A DNA stretch of 64,000 nt from Paramacrobiotus metropolitanus. Taxonomy: Eukaryota; Tardigrada; Eutardigrada; Parachela; Macrobiotidae. Position numbers and translations under genes: made by a program. Shown one piece after another: positions 46,977 to 60,700 of this stretch. The stretch is taken from contig NW_026570248.1 in the NCBI RefSeq assembly GCF_019649055.1, positions 62,001 through 126,000 of the forward strand, given 5' to 3'. The notes below the pieces were generated by a model. It was given only the letters and a program-made list of their open reading frames with translations, searched no databases and was not told where the DNA came from. The first letter of the stretch is position 1; every line of letters starts with the position of its first letter.

Positions 46977-47717
46977 TACTAGTAAATAGTGCCAAAGCCA
47001 GTTGCCCCTTCTTGGAACAGCTCCACACGTCACTCCATAGTCCATACGCTGGATCCTAAAATGTTCCGCAAAACGGAAAAAGAAAACAAAAACATCATGA
47101 GTCTGGATTCTGGAACTCTGGCGGAAACAAAGCAGCGAATTCTACTGCAGGTGTATCATAGATAATAGACTTTTTTGTTGGAGATTTCCGCTAAAAATCA
47201 TAGCGCAGCTTTGACTACCAACGCTAATAATCGAGGTTTGATATTAACTTTGGCAAGGAAGATGGAGAGCCGCTGAAGTGCAGATATTCGCGTACACAGC
47301 ACATCCGCAAATTGTGCAGCCGAAGGTAAGCTATAGACCTTAATGAAAGATGCAGGTTTCGTGCCTTTGAGTTCACTTCAGTCCGTAAATGTTTGAGACG
47401 AAAATGTGAAACTATAACAGATGAAGCAACAAAAGTAATGACTATGTGTTGGATGTTCCTAGGGAAAAAACCCAATAGATCTCCTTTCGTATTTTGCCTG
47501 TTCTTCAACAACCGTAGACGGTCAATGGTCCGTAGGATAGTGAATTCGTGGCAATAAGTAATTGGCAATTTGGCATCCCCGGTCCAGTGTCCCGGTAAAA
47601 CAGTATCGCCACGCTGCTAGTAAGTAATTACATTGAATGCTTGAATTTTCGCTGCTGTATGGTCACTATTTTGCAGGTATTTTTTTGCAAATCTTGCTAC
47701 TCTGCAGCACAACAACG
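46977..47717. other. LSm4 upstream region
   Basis: No gene was recognised. TTTTGCAG ending near 47677 could be the acceptor of a 5' UTR intron of LSm4. Confidence 0.4.
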
Positions 47718-48707
47718 ATGGTGAGCAACGGCCAATGAGCATAATTATTATTATTTTATTCTTACTGTGAATTTATAAGACATGCAGTTTTCTTATCGCA
47801 ATCCTGGTCGATTTAAGACACAGAGGTGGCCAGTACGGCAGTATTTTTTGACGGAGAGCTTTCACAAATAACATACAGTACAGGCTCGTCAATAATTTAT
47901 TCCGGTGGACTTCTAGGAAGTTTGTATAAGCGGGGGCATTCAGTTAAAAGTTATTGTATTTGTTTGTAACAGACATCTAGTTTTCTTTTTTCAGCTTCCG
48001 CTGGCGCTCCTTCGCGGGGCTTTGAACCATGCCGTGGTGAGTAATAGTTAGAAACAAGGATTTGAAGACTTTTGTTTATCGTTCACGTTGCTGTTTTCTT
48101 CTTAGCTTGTGGAACTGAAAAACGGAGAAACTTATAACGGGCAGTTGGTACGTATGCATTTCGGACAGAGCTGCGGGTGGGGCATTATTGTTTCGCGATT
48201 AAAAGCATCGCATTATTTCGTGAAGGTGAAACTTCCAGTTTCTAAAGAGAGCTTTTCTAATTTTTTAGATTAACGTCGACAACTGGATGAATATCAACTT
48301 GAAAGACGCCATTTGCACGTCTCGGGTAAAGGAAATCAGAATTGGTCATTGTGCATATACTACATAAGCGCGGGCTGCGCGGTTAAACAGCGTCCAACAA
48401 TTTAGAAAATGTTTTTAATTTTTTTTCACCGTTAATGTGTCGAATTGGTATACGTATTTATTTGGAGATACATTTTTCTTCTGAAACTGGGTTCTTCCGG
48501 TAGGACGGTGAGCGCTTCTGGAAGATGGACGAATGTTATGTGCGCGGAAGTTCGATCAAGTTCCTGCGCGTGCCGGACGAAGTGGCCGACATTGTTAAGA
48601 CTGAGATGAGTCGCATGCGCAACCGTCCCGACAATCGTCGTCCTGGCAGCGGATTCTCTCCACGTGGACGTGGCGGCGGCCCACCCCGTGGTCGAGGCGG
48701 AATGTAA
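47718..48707 (+). CDS. LSM4: U6 snRNA-associated Sm-like protein LSm4
   Basis: Five exons, 47718-47720, 47995-48036, 48106-48147, 48269-48325 and 48504-48707, all phase 0, give 115 residues. The sequence opens [15 protein letters not shown], then [14 protein letters not shown] (Sm1), [21 protein letters not shown], and [16 protein letters not shown] (Sm2). It ends in an Arg/Gly-rich tail ([13 protein letters not shown]), which is shorter than in vertebrates. LSm4 is part of the LSm2-8 ring on U6 snRNA in the nucleus and the LSm1-7 ring in cytoplasmic mRNA decay. The first coding exon holds only the ATG. Donors and acceptors are GTGAGC, GTGAGT, GTACGT and GTAAAG with TTTCAG, TCTTAG, TTTTAG and CGGTAG. 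AATAAA near 49048 is a plausible polyadenylation signal. Confidence 0.94.
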
Positions 48708-51203
48708 AATTATAGATTCGGATTTTAACTCTTAGTTTTTCATACGTTGAGCATTCCAGAGTTAAGGCGGCCAGTTGGCGGCAGTCCTTGCCAAAGATTG
48801 ACCTTGTGTTCTTTCGTTATTAGTGCGGCCTGGTTTCAGTGTATGAGCGTTTGATCAGGGCCAAGTTAATGATCTATGTGAGAGTGGTTTTATTTTTAGA
48901 TGGCAGAAGCGAACCGTATGTTTTTGCTCTCCTTATCTATGAGCTGGCTCAATTGGGCGCTACTTTTTGTTGGCACTTGTGGGAATGTATTTCTGCCGCC
49001 GGAAAGTGTACCCGACTGATTAAGATGAATAAGTTATGACAGTATTAAAATAAAGTCGACAGGAGAAAAAATTCAATAAATTCTTGCCATTTTAATCACC
49101 GCGTCGGAGCCATAGGGCTTTCGAGTAGAATAATCAGCGCCGTTTGGCTCGTTCTTCGGTTAAGAATAAATCTTGCTGTGATCAGTGACACGCCCATTTA
49201 CTAGTGTTTAAATAATCGTTGTGTACATTTATGGCATTCTTGTACAAAACTATAGGTAAAAAACTTCGGTATAATAGGTTTTCAGTTCGGCTCGGGATGG
49301 TGCTGTCCTTGAAATAGGGGTTCTCGTGTTTTCTGTAATATCAAACAGTAAACGATAACGGAGTCTAAAAAGTACCCTATATAGTACTTCATCGCGCACA
49401 TAAACCGAGAAACAAAAAGCATTCAGAAATAACCTCATATACGGTAGGTACTGACATAAAGAGATGTTATGTATGCTGGACCTTTGTTCAGAAGGGATTA
49501 TAAGCAGAGTGAGTTAACAAAATACGTAAAGTATTAGTTCTGCGATAATACCATATCTTTCACAATGGTCTTGTGACCTCAGAACGCTACAGAATGGGAC
49601 AAAAATTTGTTGCCACTCTTTTTTAAAGGGAAAGTGCTTATTGGCTATATGCATAATGTCGATTTTAGAAAAATTTCGACATTCTTCTGAAATTCTTCTG
49701 ATGGTATGTTGTTCATGTCACCTTTTACTGCAATACTACTGAAGCGCGGCGATGGTGCAGTGTTGCAGTACAAGTACAGATTAAGTAAGCGTAGCGAGTC
49801 TGATGAGGCTGCGTGCCGCTGTCCTTAAAAAAGGTCATAAGCTATGAATGCGAGTCAGTGCGGCGAATTTGGGAAATTCTAATTTTTCTTCACAGTTTTC
49901 CAAAAAAACTGCATTAAGCTATCAAAGTCATGCATTTATGCGCGCAAGACGATTGTGCACACCGAATCGGGCTACGTAGTGAAGACGGACCGTCCCACAA
50001 TGGAATTGCCAGTACAGATCTGTATACAACTCGTGCACATTCTCTTATTTCCGCATGCATGTTGCCCATGAATCTGCAAAAGCACCATGTTAATCTCTAG
50101 CGGAAGCCATTGTTCTATACCTTCTCGTAGGGCAGCAAGTCCCTCCAGGCTTTGCGAATGATAGCGCAGTGCTTAATAGGCAGCGGAATCTTGTGTCGTC
50201 CATGTCGAAGTGATTCCGGTTAAAAATACGACGGCTAAAGTTAAATCAAAATCTGATGTTACCATTCTCGCAATAGCTGCGCAAACACAATAAACAGAGG
50301 CCGCCGTTCCTAAACAATTTTGCTAATAATGATCTTGGTCGATTATCAACTATTAACGAAGCTTCGGCCATTCACAGCATTAATGCAGCAAACAATAAAA
50401 GCTTGCTGGACACAACGCTAGTCTTGCTTTGTTTCGAATACGATATTGTTCATAGTTCTTACGACGCAGTTTACAATCGCTAAAAATGATGCTCGCTGAT
50501 CGAAAATAGCAGTTTTTGTCTATTATCTATACAGTAATAAGATTTGGCAGCAGTACGCCATAATTTAAGAAATAAAATCAACAGACAAAACAGAATAAAT
50601 AAAAGACTGCAAGTAAAGTAAGTAAAAATTCCTCGATTCTTTTCGAAATCGGTTAAATGTTTCAGTTTGCATCATCAGTTTTGATAGTAGAGTTCCAAGA
50701 AAATTATTTTTTTTGAATCATTGCTAAAACAAGCCAAAATCGCAAGTTCGCAATAAATTTGCAGAAAAATACGATAATCTGTTATAACCACAGTTCAGGA
50801 AGCACGGACTAGTGAAGGTTGTATACACATGACTGCCGTAGATACCGCGCTTTGGTAGAACCGCAAAATTCTATACGTAACAACTAAGATATCTTCTTGT
50901 TAATTCTTGTGGTACTTCTTACTTACCCCAAAAAATAGCGCCCACACAATTAATAGCAGCAGGATGATGATAACGTACTGCAAATACCAACGAATTCGTG
51001 TTAAATAGTGCTCCGAATTTTCGCCTCAAAGCGTACATCGAGCTGAGTTGTTTCTATAAGTGACTGTAACTACTGCGGCCACAATGTTAATTGCTGCTTA
51101 CAATGTTCCAAAAAAGGGCAAAAAGAATTATCAGGTTTAGATCAGAAAGCTATACACTTGTATACTGTGTACTTATTGTTAGAGAAGTATACGGGATTAG
51201 TGC
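48708..51203. other. LSm4 3' region and intergenic sequence
   Basis: The LSm4 3' UTR probably ends soon after AATAAA at about 49048. The rest shows no recognisable gene, RNA or large repeat. Confidence 0.4.
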
Positions 51204-51211
51204 ATTGCATG
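51204..51211. repeat. 8-bp target-site duplication, left
   Basis: ATTGCATG immediately before the TAGAGCCC end, identical to the copy after the right end. Confidence 0.85.
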
Positions 51212-52000
51212 TAGAGCCCTGCACGAGCAGCAAAAGTGCTGCTCGACTCGCTCGTTTGAGCTTTTCACAATTTCCTGCTCGCTCAGCTCGCTCGCGCTCC
51301 TACCTTTGCTCGCTCGGCTCGCTCATTTTTCAGCTTTTCTTTTTTCCTGCTCGCTCAACTCGCTCGTGCTTATTATGGTCCCAGATCGGCTCGCTCGCAA
51401 GATCGGCAGTGAAAAATTAATTATACACGGAAAATAAAATTTTTTGTGCGCGACTAGCATTTCACAGAATTTATTTTGCCGCTAAGAGCACTTTTGTGGA
51501 CGATCTGCGATTTTTCTGCTTCACCTCCTCACAGTTACGCTATTTTATGGCAATTTCGTGTTTTTTGGAAACAGAACTTCCTAAATTCAAAATCAGATTC
51601 CATATTTTAACTTTTACTTGCTGCACTTTCGAAAACTCAGCATCTCCAACCCTTGTTTAGGAAGCATTAGGGCGAAGTTATGTTTGTGTATTAGCTACCA
51701 GGCTGCTGCTAGCCTGAAAACACAATGAAAACTTTGTCGCGCGAAGCGACGCTGACGATGGATTAAAGGCCTTAAGAGCTTTTTTATGCAGTTTCTCACA
51801 ACAGTTTTCAGTTCGCACAGCAGGGCGGTCAGCTCGGGATCGCTCGCATCTGGTTATCCCGCTCGCTCGGCTCGCTCGTTATTTTTTCCTGATGCTCAGC
51901 TCGTTCGCAAAACGCAAAACGGCGCGTGCTCGCTCGAAGCGCTCGCGAGCAGCGAGTGCTCGTGAGCCGAGCCGAGCTGCTCGGCTCGTGCAGGGCTCTA
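51212..52000. mobile_element. hAT-type non-autonomous transposon (MITE)
   Basis: A 789-bp element starts TAGAGCCCTGCACGAGC and ends in its inverse GCTCGTGCAGGGCTCTA. Beyond these ends both sides are rich in GCTCGCTCGGCTCGCTCG motifs in inverted orientation. The eight bases ATTGCATG flank it on both sides (51204-51211 and 52001-52008). An 8-bp duplication with TAGAGCCCTGCACGAGC-type ends is characteristic of hAT elements. There is no transposase frame, so an autonomous hAT elsewhere must have mobilised it. Confidence 0.9.
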
Positions 52001-52008
52001 ATTGCATG
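52001..52008. repeat. 8-bp target-site duplication, right
   Basis: ATTGCATG immediately after the GGGCTCTA end, identical to 51204-51211. Confidence 0.85.
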
Positions 52009-54737
52009 CACGTTTTCCTTATGACTATGGTGGATTTGCTGTATCTACCGGCATAAACTGTAGTCGTAAATTTAATACTTACCTTATGTCTGTCTACACG
52101 GCTGCATTTATAGAAAAGTGTTACAAAAATTAAAAATTATTTCAGTTCGTATGAAAGTTGTATACTTCATAGTTCAAACTGATCACGAACGTGCAACCTT
52201 TGTCTTATTTACATTACCTAATGAGGCAGTACACGTGTGCTTACGTTCATAAATAAACTGCGGCTTTCCACGTCCATTTTGCAGCAACTACTCAGTAACA
52301 AGGAAGTCCTCCTAATAACGCCCCAAGCAGCAACCCGCTAATTCTTTCCTTCAATCTGCGGAGAACGTTACAGTGACTTGTCAGCATGCAATATCCGTCA
52401 ACAATGCATAATTGTTTCGCACTATGGATTAGAAGCCAAAATGAACCCCGATTAACGCAGACTAATTAACCTGACTATTGCGCAGTATATATACTCACAC
52501 TGTCTAGACGGATTTGGGAGCAGGACGGAAGAATCAGATTACTGTTATGATACGGGATATCGTAGCGCAGCTAGACTTCCGCTAAAATATTAGAACGAGC
52601 GAAGGCGACTTTTTTCGTATCGTGTTCCTGTATTGAAAACTTAACGTCGGTCGAAGGATGTATCGTCGCCATTCACACAAGCCAGCGAATCCTACTCTAC
52701 GCTTATTAGATTTCTTTGGTAGTTTTACTTGTACATGCGTCGACCGTTCCACCGGCAAGCGTTATGGACTGACGGTGACTTCAAGCTGCAGTTTGTTAGT
52801 CATCTTCTATGATTTATTATCATTCCAAACAGTAGCATCGCTCAGTATTCAAAATAAACTAAGCGTATGCCGGAAACGTTAACGTAATTTTTCATCTTCC
52901 TTTCCTAAAAGAAAGCTGATGGACAAGATCAGATATTTTTAGCGTGCTGCGCGCGCTTTTGAATTCGTCCTGAAGCGGCTGAAATAAGCGGATACTGGTG
53001 GCTGGTACTACTACGTACCTCCTGAACTCTCAAAAATTATCAGCTTATGCCAAGTGTCATGAGCACGATTTTAAACACACTGTTAATTGTATGTGTCTTA
53101 AAATAATTTCTTGAAACAAAACAGCTTGAAAGGATCTGCTGGTCATCTGATATTCGCTTTAATTACGAAACAAACTTAGCTTTAATTCCAGCTTTTACTC
53201 AATATAGTAACATAAGAAGTACTGTACTGCCCCGATTAATAAATACTGATGATATGCAGTCGATGGTAGTAGTATTCTACTGTAGTATGAAGAAAAGCAA
53301 ATAACTTATCGAAACGATCTTCATGATAGCCCAAAGTTTTAAAAATGTTTTGAGAAAGCCGATAACCTCAAATGCGGTCTCAAAACCTGTACGATGTTTC
53401 AAAGCCTGCATCTACAATATTACATAATATTATGTCCACTAGCACGATTTTTTTGTATTTCTTGTAGAAATCTGTTTTCGTATATCATAAGCACAGGGGA
53501 CATGTTCTGCAATATGTAGGAAGTTTGCCATCTTCCCCATCCAATGTAGGAAGTTTGCCATCTTCCGTTATTTTAGCAGTTGTATGCAGTGCATCCGGAG
53601 TTTCTGTGTTTGTCCAACTTGTGTACAAGCAAAAATCTTAATGCCTTAAAATGTCGCGAAATTGAATATCATATTTCCGATTGTATGACGTAAACACCAG
53701 GAGTACTCGTACGTATAACTAGTAATAAAGTGCATAACAACCGAATTCCGTTCCGGCAACCAGTTATCAGAAATTCACACAAAATTAATCGCACACCGCT
53801 AAAATGCAAGACACTTGCGAAGGAGTTTCAACGATGATCTAAAAAAGTAAAACATTTTGCTATTAATATTGTATAAGGTGCTGTGTGCATAAACGTCAGA
53901 TAGGTTTGGAACAAAAAGGAGTTATGTTTTACGTATATCATAGCAAAACTTGATGGAACACAGATTACCCCAACAACGTAACAATTCTAGCGGCAATTAA
54001 TTGACAATGGAAGGTGATACATCCAAATAAATTTGGAAGGATTCCAGATTGTCCAATATCCATGTGGGCTCAGTAATTTGCGTTCGTAGGTTTTTTTGCC
54101 TTTTATTAACTACTAGTAAAATATCAATGAAGCGAAAACCGAAACAAAAAATCACCGTCGTCGACTTAACGCAAAAACACCGTAACCGAGATCAACAAAA
54201 TAATTTGGCAAAACAAACTCTTAAATATCTTGAGAACTTGACCACGGGGAAAACATGACTAGAGTGCCAACTGAAACTGAGGTGAAAATAAAACAAATAA
54301 GGAAAATAACTAATCTTGTCTTTGGTAATGCGCAAGAGATCGGGAATGTTTGACTAGGATTCCACGAATACCAACTGAGAAACTCAAAGAAAAAATACAA
54401 ACTGCAACGCAACATCTGGATCAACTCTGGGCACACTATTACAGTGCATAAAAGGAGCGGTTTTCCTTTGAACGTAGGTAAAGGTTATTGCTGTCAACGT
54501 TGGACTTTTGCCACCAGCGTATCGCGCATCAGCCGGCGATGTGGGCATCTGAATTCGGACTGGAAAACGCACAGGTAGAGTAAACGATGAGTACAATGAA
54601 AAACGCGCGGGAATATCCTTTTCAGTGGAGAATGTGTATGGGACAGATCATTTGTTGTGAACCAACGTAATTAAACTGTACACCCAGGGCAGCCTGTTTG
54701 CACAGATGGTTGCAGCTGGGAAACACTGCCGATCCGA
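52009..54737. other. Intergenic region downstream of Onecut
   Basis: No recognised gene. A Lys/Gln-rich frame at 54049-54258 has no family match. A 30-bp unit starting ATGTAGGAAGTTTGCCATCT is tandemly duplicated at about 53513-53566. The Onecut 3' UTR should occupy the right end. Confidence 0.4.
53513..53566. repeat. 30-bp tandem duplication
   Basis: The segment ATGTAGGAAGTTTGCCATCT plus flank occurs twice head to tail, the second copy slightly shorter at its end. Confidence 0.75.
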
Positions 54738-57700
54738 TCAGTGCGCTGGTTCCTTCTTAATTTTACTGGCTTTGCCTTCCTTGGCCTTCTCCTTGTCCCC
54801 TTCATCTTGCCATTTATCTTGCGACCGGCGCCGGGCATTCATGAAGAAATTCCCGACGGTGCTCAGTTCTAAACCCAGCTGCTGGGAAATGGCAAGTTGC
54901 ATCTCTTTGTTCGGTCGTTTTGTTTCCTTGAAGATCTGCTGTAAGGTACGTCGTTGAATGTCGGTGAATACTAAACGGGGCTTTTTAGGCTGCTGTTGCT
55001 GCGGCTCCGGACTGGAATGACTTGGAGGGGGCGTGGGGTTTTCTTGCTTCCGTTTACTGGGTACTATTCAGACAGAACACACGTGTAAGGACAGGTACAG
55101 ATATATGAGTCACTTGCAGTCTACAGAAGGGTTCATCTAATGCAAAAATATGCAAGTTTGCAACTGACGGGCCATTGCATACAAATGCTGCTGTGCCTAT
55201 TTTTGCTTTCTGAAAAATTTATTAAAAATGTAGTATGTTAAATCAGATACATGTAACAAAATTAGCATTAGCACCAAGCTTTGAAAACGCTTTTAAACGT
55301 TTTCAGGTTTTGCTCCTAGGTTATAGGTATTTCAGACTTTGGAAAATCTTTAGTAAGCACATTAGTAAATCTTTTAGTTTATAGCTTAGGTCAACTACTC
55401 AATGACTCAGCTTATTCCTGAATGGATACATGGTTCACTGACATCAGTAACTGATATATTGGTATTATTGGTAAAATTAATCTGTTCGGCTTTCGGTCTC
55501 GTAATTTTTGCAAATTAGAGGCATAAAGCACACGCCTGTATGGTAGATGATTATTTCGCACAGAAATATAATGCACACAAGAACACCTTTTCAAACACAG
55601 AGTATAACCATGAATGAAAGTCCACGCACAGGAACCGGCAATGTTTCCTCTATACAACCACATTCAGACAATTACAAGAGCGTGCGTCCAACATACTGAC
55701 AAAATCGACTGACCTTGAGGCACTACAGGCGAGACGACACCAACTGGAGCGGGTTGCGGGGATGTCCAATTTCCTGCAACAATCGATGCAATCGTGTAAG
55801 TGACTGTTATGCTATGCGCCGACGTTGACCTTTTCACTACCAAAGCTTATGGTGCGTTCAGTACCAAACCTAGCCTTTTTATGTTTGGATAATTCTATCG
55901 AGCTCTCAAAGTTGTAATATTTTTGCAAAAAAGGCACTAGCAGGTTGTTCTGGCACTGCTAAAGCAATGTGCGAAACACAGTAATATGTATTGTTAATGA
56001 CTGAATGCTGCGGTCACGAATTTCTCAGTTGGGTACTTAGGTGGTTAGTAGTTACCGAACACAGTACTCAATACTCAATAACGAGCGACATCAACTACCA
56101 GATTTAAATGTAATTGCATACTTTGTCAAAATAACAAAAATAAATTTTAAAAGTACTGCGCTGGTGCGTATCCACGTAAACAAAAACCAAGCGAATACCA
56201 TTACTAAAAATATTTTCGGATACTTCAGCATATGCAAAATTTATGGTTTCACCATAGGCTCATAGCTTATCCGGTTTTATACTTTGTAAACAAGCAAACA
56301 CGCAGAATTAAAATGCCGAGGAGATGGCCGTAGTACCGTATAGTGTATACAATGAGTCGGAATTTAACATATAGACAGAGAGGCAAACTCGAAGTTAGTA
56401 AAACGCAACACCCGTCAAATTCAGCAGGGCATAGAAACCAATTTGAATACTGCACTGCATCTTGCGTGTGAAACCGGACAGAAGTTCTTAAAAATTCATG
56501 CCTTCACGAACTTAATCTAATAGTAAATTCAATTATTATCTGGTAATACTTTATACAATCTTTGCCGAAAAATGATTGGCGTGACCGTCTATCTGGTAGG
56601 ATGACGCGGTCAGTTCACGTATAACGTAGTAGATTTTCGTGTTGTGTCTTCCTGAGCAGCGTTTGGTGCTAGCAATGAGTAAGTCTGGAAGCTGGAACAT
56701 TACTTTGCTCATCCTCATTATCCTTCCAGATCAAATGCGTTGAATACACAATGTACGCATGCCTGCCTGACCGGGCAAAATGCCTGCCAAATGCTCACTA
56801 AAAACGGACTGAGAAACTGAGAATGCTCCAGCCGCTTTATATATATAACGTCCCTACGACTGTCCTTTCAACAACGTGGGATTGGCCATATAAATATTTT
56901 ATTGAAAGTTTATTAAGCGCTAGCGCTTTCAGACAGAAGAGATGGTCATATATAATACCTACCGTGTTCTGCTCTTTAAAACAACAAAATCATCTAAAGT
57001 TGCGTAGAATTACGAAAACAAACTACACAAAAGCGCACACTTAATACAGTGGATTAATCTTTTAGTGTTCGGATTTGCAATGCTTGCTTTATTCTGTAAA
57101 ACGAATAGACGAATGTTGCTGCGCTTTGCGGCTTGGCAAGAGCAAATTCAAAAAATTTCAAACCCAGTGATGCCTATTCGGTCCGTTTTCAGAAATATGG
57201 TTATTCATGTGAGTGAATAAAATATTCTTTGAATGTGATATATATTTGAATGCTTACTTTATTTGTGAACTGTTTCATGCAAGAAAAAATGTTCCTTTAT
57301 CTGGCAGTATAGGGTGCAAATCTATCACAAAACGAATGCTTTTTATAACCACAAATCGAAGCGATGCGTCTTGCAACAACAACGAAAGGAAAAAGATGCC
57401 AGATCAACACGTGCGCATTCAATCTAGTAAAGTCGGTAAAAGCGTTTTCTAAAACGATAGAAGTTTGGTTTCGGTGAATTCACCAAGTGGAGACAAATGC
57501 CTTTTTACGGCTGTAACAGATGCATCGCACTTTCAAGCAGTACATATATATTTTTAGGAAGCAACGACGTAAATTATTAAACAGGAAAAGCGCTGAGTTA
57601 GATCGACAGTGTGCAGTGTGTAAACTGGTTAAAGTAAGCTCTCACGAATGCACTCGCACACCTTAAAAAGTGTTTTACACGGTCCAGAAAATTTCCAGCC

Positions 57701-60700
57701 TGGATGGAAGGGGCAAGTGTGTATTCAGTTTTATAACTTAGTTTAGAGGCCGCTGTATAGAGCGCAGGCACTCAGCCTGATTGTTGACGGCAATTGTTGT
57801 ATGCTTGTTAGGGGCAATTTTACTCTCTCCCGCTGCATATTTTCTCAATCCACACTATTAGCCTGGAACTGCTGAGTAGTGCAATCAGCAGCCAGCCCCG
57901 CGCGCCGACATCCCTAGTCCTATTTTCCATTCCGAAAAATATTCCTCGCTGTTATGGCCCCATACATACATGTATGACACACAGGATTCAGACCGAAACC
58001 TTTCTTTATTCTGACAACACATTTCCATAACATCATAAACATAATCTGCCAGTGCTCCAGCACGGCAGCGCGCATACTGGCGCTACTGTGCAATAATATG
58101 CATAAAGCGTTTGAGGGTGAAAAATATAACAACTGTGCACTTCTTTCACTGCCGTACACTTATCGATCGCCCTTTTCCCTGACAAACTACCAGGAGTGAA
58201 AATTGGTGAATTCTGCAAAATAAATGAAAAGAAGCCTAGTGCTGATAACGACATCTGGTCTACTAATACACCAAAGTGATCAGACAACAAAACCATGGCA
58301 GCGCCCGCGTAGCGAATAATGATACAATTACGATTGTGGTACACTTTCGGAAAAACTTTGATTCACAGTTCCAACAGGAAGCCACAAATACAACCAAATA
58401 CGAATATTTGAATGGCACCAAATTTGTATGGTCCGCCTATCTATCAAATAAGCTATACAGTGGTCTGGTACGTAGCAGAAAGAGAAAATCTTCTGGCGTA
58501 CGGTCAGCGGGTTACCAATTAGGCAACAATAAAGATTGCAACGCGGCCATATACAGTGTGTATATGATTTGATTTTTAATATAAGCGAATAATCACCAAA
58601 GTTATACAGTCTCAAGACGTATGAAAGCGAAATCAATTGGTATGAATTAGTTTTTTTCGTTCACTAAAGAGAAATTACACACACCCAGTAACGCTGTATG
58701 TGGGCCACAAATGTGTCATTGCCGGTGTACATGCTAGATGAAGGTTTATCGACCAAAATATTGAAAGTTGATCTGTTTTAACGTGTTATTCAAACTATAA
58801 AAAAGAAAAATCGATTAGTTATAAGAACAGGAAAATTGTGTAGTTAATAAATGATGTGACAATCTGCGTAAAAGGTGTGCACGGTATCTTTGTCATAGAT
58901 CAATGTGCGATAAATCATTACTTAGATTGTACAGTTTTCCGCTGATTTAAATAATCTGGAGCCTTTCTGGTTGTGTGCCTGTGAACAAACAGAGATCACT
59001 GCACAAAAAGACGATCGAAGTAGCTAAACAGATTTATAAACGGCCCTATCAGCATATGCGATAGTTCCGGTTTGATTTGCTTGTACTCCACACCGATTTC
59101 CCCAGAGTTACAAGTCAAGTGTCAGCCTTTTTTCCTCTATATATGGAGCTTCCGTATTAATCTGCTATTTATTAAGCTCGCAAAAACAATGCGCTAATTG
59201 ACAAGACAATCCACGTAAAATTTTTGTAATAACTTCCAACCAGTAGTCGACCTCTAATTATAATAATTTTCTTATTTTTTTAGGGACATATCGTGACCTT
59301 TATATACACATATCGTCGTACTTTTCGCTTTCTGATACAAAGCAAGCTCAATCAGCGATCTGAGGCTAGTATCTGAAAAGGTTTGTTTTACAGCAGCGTA
59401 GGATAGCGTAAAACACTTAACAAATCACGGGCTTGTCGGCATTCAGCAACAGTGTGTCCTCATCATCTTCACTACACTCAGATTGCGGCGATCTCCTCTT
59501 TTCACACCTGGTCCCAAAATTATTTAATGCGATCAATCTGTCCAATGAAGAGGCAATTTGTTAAATGGCATAATCCATATATCGGCAAAAGGGAAAGGAG
59601 TTGAGGGGAGGATGTTCAATAGAGCATGTCAAAGACATAACCAGAGTACAGTACATCACCAGATCGAAACTTTGATCGTGCTGCTCTATTGCGCCATATT
59701 AGGGACAGGGAATCGGGGATCGTTGAACAGAAAGAAACCGTTTAAGCTATATTGGAGAAAACGATAAGGCCCTGGCGTTGCTCTTCCTTTGCGTGTTTGT
59801 ATATCAATAAACTTTAACACTCGAAGCAAAGTACCTTTAATTGAACGTATAATACCACTAGTAATATCATACTAATCAATATTAACGGATTTTGATCCAT
59901 TTCTTCCCTTAACGATCGCACAAAGGGATGGCCGTACAAGCTTACAGCCTCCCTGGAAGGGTCAAACCGTTTTCTTTGCACGACAGCTGATGTAATTATA
60001 AAAACTATACCTGTAACCCAGTCAGATTTGACAGGCATTCAAACAAACAATCTCCTCAATTGACAGTTTAGAGTGATTGTCGTCTTATAGTGTTTTTCAC
60101 CGTACGGAAGAAATTGCCGTTTTGTTTCGATTTGCGATAATGACCTCGCATATGTCGTAGTGACCTCTTGCCTGTATAGGGAACTTAGCTGTTGCGCTTA
60201 TGGAGCACAGTTATGATAGTTCTGCTTTATAAATAAAATGTTGAACTAAAACTTAAATGCTGGTAATTGATCGGCAGGAATTTGGATGTTTATGTAACAA
60301 AGTGGGTTTTCACCGCTGCAGTGATAATTAGTTGCTTACGGAAACTTTTCACTCCACATGAGTGGTTTTTAATTGCCTGATGCAAAAATCAAACCCAATA
60401 AATAATCGGCGAAGCGATTTCCGCTGGGCGGCTTATAATAACAAAATACCGCTATTCACTGATGGAAAAAGAACAGACGCCATACAAATGAAATGAATAA
60501 AACTTGTTCGAACTTTCAAACGCTCAAGTTAATGCTAAACATCAATTCATAACCTTTACACACAGCATTCAGTCATTTTTCCCAGCCCAAAGGAAAAAGA
60601 CCTTCGTCCTGTCATCTCTCCCACTACTTCGACTAAAGCGATACAGACAGGCAGGAACGCCAATGTAAATACATTTCTCTTCAGTATTTACCCTATTGTC

